Source: Mageeibacillus sp. UBA5438 (lineage in GTDB: Bacteria > Bacillota > Clostridia > Saccharofermentanales > DTU023). Taken from it: a stretch of DNA of 9,048 nt. Where the stretch lies: contig DIRK01000027.1 of NCBI GenBank assembly GCA_002427535.1, positions 1-9,048 on the forward strand, given 5' to 3'. This document shows positions 6,687 through 9,048 of the stretch, piece after piece; within the stretch, counting starts at the first letter, position 1, and every line of letters starts with the position of its first letter. The notes beneath the pieces are model-generated. The model ran no database searches. It was not told the DNA's origin and worked only from the letters and a program-made list of their open reading frames with translations. The position numbers were made by a program, and so were the translations under genes.

Positions 6687-7253
6687 ATGGGGAATCGAAG
6701 TGAAATGCCGGGTAAAAGGATGTTTTGGGAACTCCTCCTGATCGGCCTTGCGCTGATCATAGGCGGTGTGTTCTCGCTTTTGGATCCCGAGCGGACCTTC
6801 CATCTTATTTTGACTGTTTTAGGCCTCGTCGCGCTTGTGACGGGGCTTGCCTTTGCCATCCGCTTTATACGCGTCCGCGCGTCCTACGGATGGCGAAGCG
6901 CTTTTTCATTGACGCTGTCCTTGTTCTTTTTCCTCGTGGCTTTCCTGTTCCTTGTGAAGCCTAATCAGACGACGAATTTTCTCATGTACCTCGTGGGTTT
7001 TTGGTTGATCGCCTACGCGGTGTTCGCGCTTTTAGGCGCCTTCACCCTGCGATTGTTCAACCGGGGTTTGTTTGCCGTTTCTCTTGTTTTCGCGGTCCTT
7101 TTGTTGGCCGCGGGACTCATCATCGTGATCGCCCCGTCGATCCTGGGGATTTCCATCGGGCTTTTAATCGGCATCACGATGCTTGTGAACGGCCTGGAGT
7201 TTGTCCTGTTGGCCGTCGGTGATCGCTTGGCCGAGAAAAAACGTCAGCTGTAA
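6687..7253 (+). CDS. HdeD/DUF308-like six-helix membrane protein
   Basis: A 188-residue protein with six predicted membrane helices at about 13-31, 39-60, 71-90, 97-119, 128-149 and 151-176, arranged as three hairpins. This and the glycine-rich first, second and sixth helices ('LIGLALIIGGVFSLLDP', 'LLIGITMLVNGLEFVLLAV') match the HdeD family (DUF308), named after an E. coli acid-resistance membrane protein; the molecular role of the family is poorly known. AAGGGGG lies about 6 bases before the ATG at 6687, only 10 bases after tldE, so it is the last gene of the four-gene operon. Its TAA (7251-7253) directly touches the stop of the convergent permease gene. No catalytic residues are visible. 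Confidence 0.8.
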   Translation: MGNRSEMPGKRMFWELLLIGLALIIGGVFSLLDPERTFHLILTVLGLVALVTGLAFAIRFIRVRASYGWRSAFSLTLSLFFFLVAFLFLVKPNQTTNFLMYLVGFWLIAYAVFALLGAFTLRLFNRGLFAVSLVFAVLLLAAGLIIVIAPSILGISIGLLIGITMLVNGLEFVLLAVGDRLAEKKRQL

Positions 7254-7997
7254 TTACCGAAATAAAAATATGGCGCTTGCGATGGAGATCAGTCCGCTCA
7301 CAAGCTGAATGCTGTACACGAGATTGACAAAACGCTTGTCTGAAATTTTATGGTGCAATCGGTTCCCGATGATAAAGGCGACAATCACAAGGGGGACGGA
7401 ATAGAGGACGGCGTACCAGATCTCTCTTGTGTAGGCTTTGAGGACAAACAGCCTGAACAACATGGAAATGGTATTCGTGATGAGCCAGACCGATACCATG
7501 GTCGCGCGAAAGGCACTTTTATCCTTGATGCGTGTCAGGGCGTAGACGTTGATCAGGGCGCCTCCCATGGAGAGCATGCCCTGGGCCACCGCGCCGAGGC
7601 CGAGTGAAGAATAAACAAGCCAGCGTGGCGGATCGCCTTCTTCTTTTTTGATCTGGCGGCGCCAGATCTCACGCGCGGAGACGAAGGTGACAATGAGTCC
7701 CATGATGAGCCGGAGCATCGCCTCATGTCCGCGGAGCTGTGCGTAAAGCAGGTAGCCGATGGGCAAAAACGGCATGATGACCGCCAAAATAATGAAAAGC
7801 TCCCGCAGGACGGTTTTCTTATACTGGGTTAAAAAGACCACGGCACAGAGCACATGTCCGGCCGTTGAGACAAGTAGGAGCGCGGGCTCTGTCCCGACAA
7901 AAAGCGACAGGATGGGAATGCCGATCGTCGTCGAGCCAAATCCTGAGATTGACTCCATAATATGCAGCAAAAAAATGATGATGTAAAAATAAACCAC
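7254..7997 (-). CDS. TauE/SafE (DUF81) family permease
   Basis: A 247-residue integral membrane protein of about seven or eight hydrophobic helices. The first repeat carries the family's N-terminal signature 'GFGSTTIGIPIL', and the second carries 'GMLSMGGALINVYAL', where the related glycine-rich motif is expected. The family exports sulfite, sulfoacetate or other small anions; the substrate here is unknown. The start is GTG at 7997, before 'VYFYIIIFLLHIMESISG'; no good ribosome binding site is visible, and an ATG 13 codons further in would cut the first helix, so I keep GTG. It is transcribed alone, divergent from scfA and convergent with the HdeD gene, with no spacer and no visible terminator between their stops. 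Confidence 0.88.
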   Translation of the reverse strand: MVYFYIIIFLLHIMESISGFGSTTIGIPILSLFVGTEPALLLVSTAGHVLCAVVFLTQYKKTVLRELFIILAVIMPFLPIGYLLYAQLRGHEAMLRLIMGLIVTFVSAREIWRRQIKKEEGDPPRWLVYSSLGLGAVAQGMLSMGGALINVYALTRIKDKSAFRATMVSVWLITNTISMLFRLFVLKAYTREIWYAVLYSVPLVIVAFIIGNRLHHKISDKRFVNLVYSIQLVSGLISIASAIFLFR

Positions 7998-8029
7998 TTC
8001 ACACGCTCTCGAGACCCCAGAAGGTCATC

Positions 8030-8060
8030 TTGCCCTCCATTTTATCGGAAGTGCTATAGT
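8030..8060 (+). promoter_or_regulatory. promoter of the scfA-scfB operon (extended -10)
   Basis: TGC followed by TATAGT (8052-8060) forms an extended -10 element about 40 bases before the scfA start. A TTGCCC at 8030-8035 could be the -35 box, but the 19-base spacer is long, so the extended -10 probably matters more. Confidence 0.55.
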
Positions 8061-8099
8061 ATTGTCGAAATAAAAATAACCATCCAAGGAGTTTTACTG

Positions 8100-8246
8100 A
8101 TGGAAAAGAAGAGAATAGTCACCCTTAAGACACGCGATTACACAGAACACATCGAGCACGACGGCTGCGGCGAATGCCAAACCTCCTGCCAGTCCGCCTG
8201 CAAAACATCCTGCGGCGTCGTCAACCAGCTTTGCGAGCAAGACTAA
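8100..8246 (+). CDS. scfA: SCIFF ranthipeptide precursor (six cysteines in forty-five residues)
   Basis: A 48-residue RiPP precursor. After a leader of about 21 residues (MEKKRIVTLKTRDYTEHIEH) comes the family core GCGECQTSC-QSACKTSC with Cys23, 26, 30, 34, 38 and a sixth Cys45 near the end. This cysteine spacing and the 'ACKTSC' box are diagnostic of SCIFF (TIGR03973), in which a radical SAM enzyme joins cysteine sulfur to another residue; in the C. thermocellum homologue CteA the acceptor is a threonine, corresponding here probably to Thr36. AAGGAG (8086-8091) lies 8 bases before the ATG at 8100; the frame is open further upstream, but that part overlaps the promoter. The maturase begins 17 bases after the stop. 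The biological role of SCIFF products is not settled. The identification is secure. Confidence 0.96.
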   Translation: MEKKRIVTLKTRDYTEHIEHDGCGECQTSCQSACKTSCGVVNQLCEQD

Positions 8247-8254
8247 ACCCGCAC

Positions 8255-8269
8255 GATCAACCCTTGATT
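8255..8269 (+). promoter_or_regulatory. small hairpin covering the scfB start codon
   Basis: GAUCAA pairs with UUGAUU around a CCC triloop (five Watson-Crick pairs plus one G-U). The UUG start codon of scfB (8264-8266) lies in the 3' arm, and no ribosome binding site is visible upstream. The stem is weak and AU-rich; any role in lowering scfB translation relative to scfA is inference. Confidence 0.3.
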
Positions 8270-9048
8270 CATTCATTCAAACTCAACGGTTACCCCCTGG
8301 TCATCGACGTCGACAGCGGCAGCGTGCACCTGGTAGACGAACTTGTCTATGAAATCATCACCCACTACGAGGAGCTCCCAAAAAACGAGCTCGTCATGCG
8401 GCTCTCCTCCGCTTGGCCTAAAACAGATGTTTTAGAAGCCTTAGCTGAGGTCGAGTCTCTAATCGATGAGGGTGTGTTGTTTTCCAAAAGAGCGCATGAA
8501 CAGCGCATAAAAGACGGGCGCCCCGCGGGCTCTTCGATCGTCAAAGCCCTATGCCTCAATGTCGCCCATTCTTGCAACCTGAACTGTTGCTACTGCTTTG
8601 CCGCCCAGGGCACCTACAAAGGTGAGCAGGCGCTCATGCCCCTATCCACCGGCAAACGCGCCATCGATTATCTTGTTCGACATTCCGGGACAAGGCGCAA
8701 CTTAGAAGTTGACTTCTTTGGAGGCGAACCGCTCCTAAACTGGGAAATGGTGAAGGAGACGGTACACTACGCCCGCTCCAAAGAAAAAGAACACAACAAA
8801 CACTTTCGTTTCACCTTGACCACCAACGGCCTGCTCATCGATGACGATGTCATCGAGTTCACAAACCGAGAAATGGACAATGTTGTCTTGAGCCTTGACG
8901 GGCGAAAAGAAACACACGACCGCTTCCGCGTGACCCAAGGCGGGAAGGGCTGCTATGACGTGGTGGTCCCGAAGTTCAAAGAACTTGTGAAAAGAAGAAC
9001 GCGGGGCACCTACTACATCCGGGGCACCTACACGCATTACAACACCGA
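8264..9048 (+). CDS. scfB: SCIFF radical SAM maturase, 5' part (cut by window end)
   Basis: The first 261 codons of the peptide-modifying radical SAM enzyme that installs thioether crosslinks in ScfA. Residues 1-90 form the N-terminal region holding the peptide-recognition (RRE-like) domain of this family. The 4Fe-4S/SAM motif CxxxCxxC is CNLNCCYC with Cys104, Cys108 and Cys111, followed by FAAQGTY; Cys109 is an extra cysteine inside the motif. The SAM-binding GGEP is at 153-156 and 'TLTTNGLLID' and 'LSLDGRKETHDRFR' follow as in SPASM-type enzymes. The C-terminal auxiliary-cluster (SPASM) region lies beyond the window. The start is UUG at 8264 because it gives (M)IHSFKLNGY, matching the usual maturase N-terminus; no ATG occurs until residue 45. 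It lies 17 bases after scfA, so translation is probably coupled to it. Confidence 0.93.
   Translation, partial: MIHSFKLNGYPLVIDVDSGSVHLVDELVYEIITHYEELPKNELVMRLSSAWPKTDVLEALAEVESLIDEGVLFSKRAHEQRIKDGRPAGSSIVKALCLNVAHSCNLNCCYCFAAQGTYKGEQALMPLSTGKRAIDYLVRHSGTRRNLEVDFFGGEPLLNWEMVKETVHYARSKEKEHNKHFRFTLTTNGLLIDDDVIEFTNREMDNVVLSLDGRKETHDRFRVTQGGKGCYDVVVPKFKELVKRRTRGTYYIRGTYTHYNT

Noticed and set aside
7962..8099. A longer scfA reading frame starting at 7962
   Set aside because: The added part overlaps the permease start and the extended -10 promoter; SCIFF peptides are about 45-50 residues and AAGGAG precedes the ATG at 8100.
1..9048. CRISPR array, insertion sequence, tRNA or rRNA
   Set aside because: No regularly spaced repeats, terminal inverted repeats with transposase, cloverleaf sequences or rRNA-like stretches were seen on either strand.

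Overview
The window looks like chromosomal DNA of a selenoprotein-making member of the class Clostridia (Firmicutes/Bacillota). The strongest lineage marker is the SCIFF precursor peptide and its radical SAM maturase at the right end, a pair almost universal in Clostridia. Purine-rich AAGGAG-type ribosome binding sites, sigma-A-like promoters and moderately GC-rich coding sequence agree with this. Everything here rests on reading motifs in the sequence; no database search was run.

Layout. (1) 1-130: the possible tail of a plus-strand gene and a strong hairpin terminator that serves the minus-strand small gene. (2) 130-476: a 74-residue helical protein of unknown function on the minus strand, divergent from the next gene. 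(3) 477-1400: an ArsM-type arsenite methyltransferase whose frame is interrupted by an in-frame TGA at 1056-1058. The TGA sits where the family has its third conserved arsenic-binding cysteine, homologous sequence continues directly after it, and a SECIS-like hairpin follows at the right distance. I read it as selenocysteine. (4) 1260-3087, minus strand: an FAD/NAD(P)H oxidoreductase followed one base later by a rhomboid protease, under a near-consensus promoter that contains a perfect 12-bp palindrome. (5) 3235-7253, plus strand: a compact four-gene operon with a TIM-barrel protein of unknown function, TldD, its non-catalytic partner TldE/PmbA, and a six-helix HdeD-like membrane protein. (6) 7254-7997, minus strand: a TauE/SafE-type permease whose stop codon directly abuts that of the HdeD gene. 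(7) 8030-9048, plus strand: promoter, scfA (48-residue six-cysteine peptide) and scfB (radical SAM maturase, cut off by the window end).

How the parts fit. The scfA-scfB pair makes a thioether-crosslinked RiPP. TldD/TldE is a heterodimeric metallopeptidase known elsewhere to trim modified RiPP precursors, so its position 1.4 kb from scfA is suggestive but unproven. ArsM detoxifies or methylates arsenite, and a Sec in its arsenic site is the most unusual observation in the window. No mobile element, CRISPR array, tRNA or rRNA was seen. No stretch over 300 bases lacks a gene.
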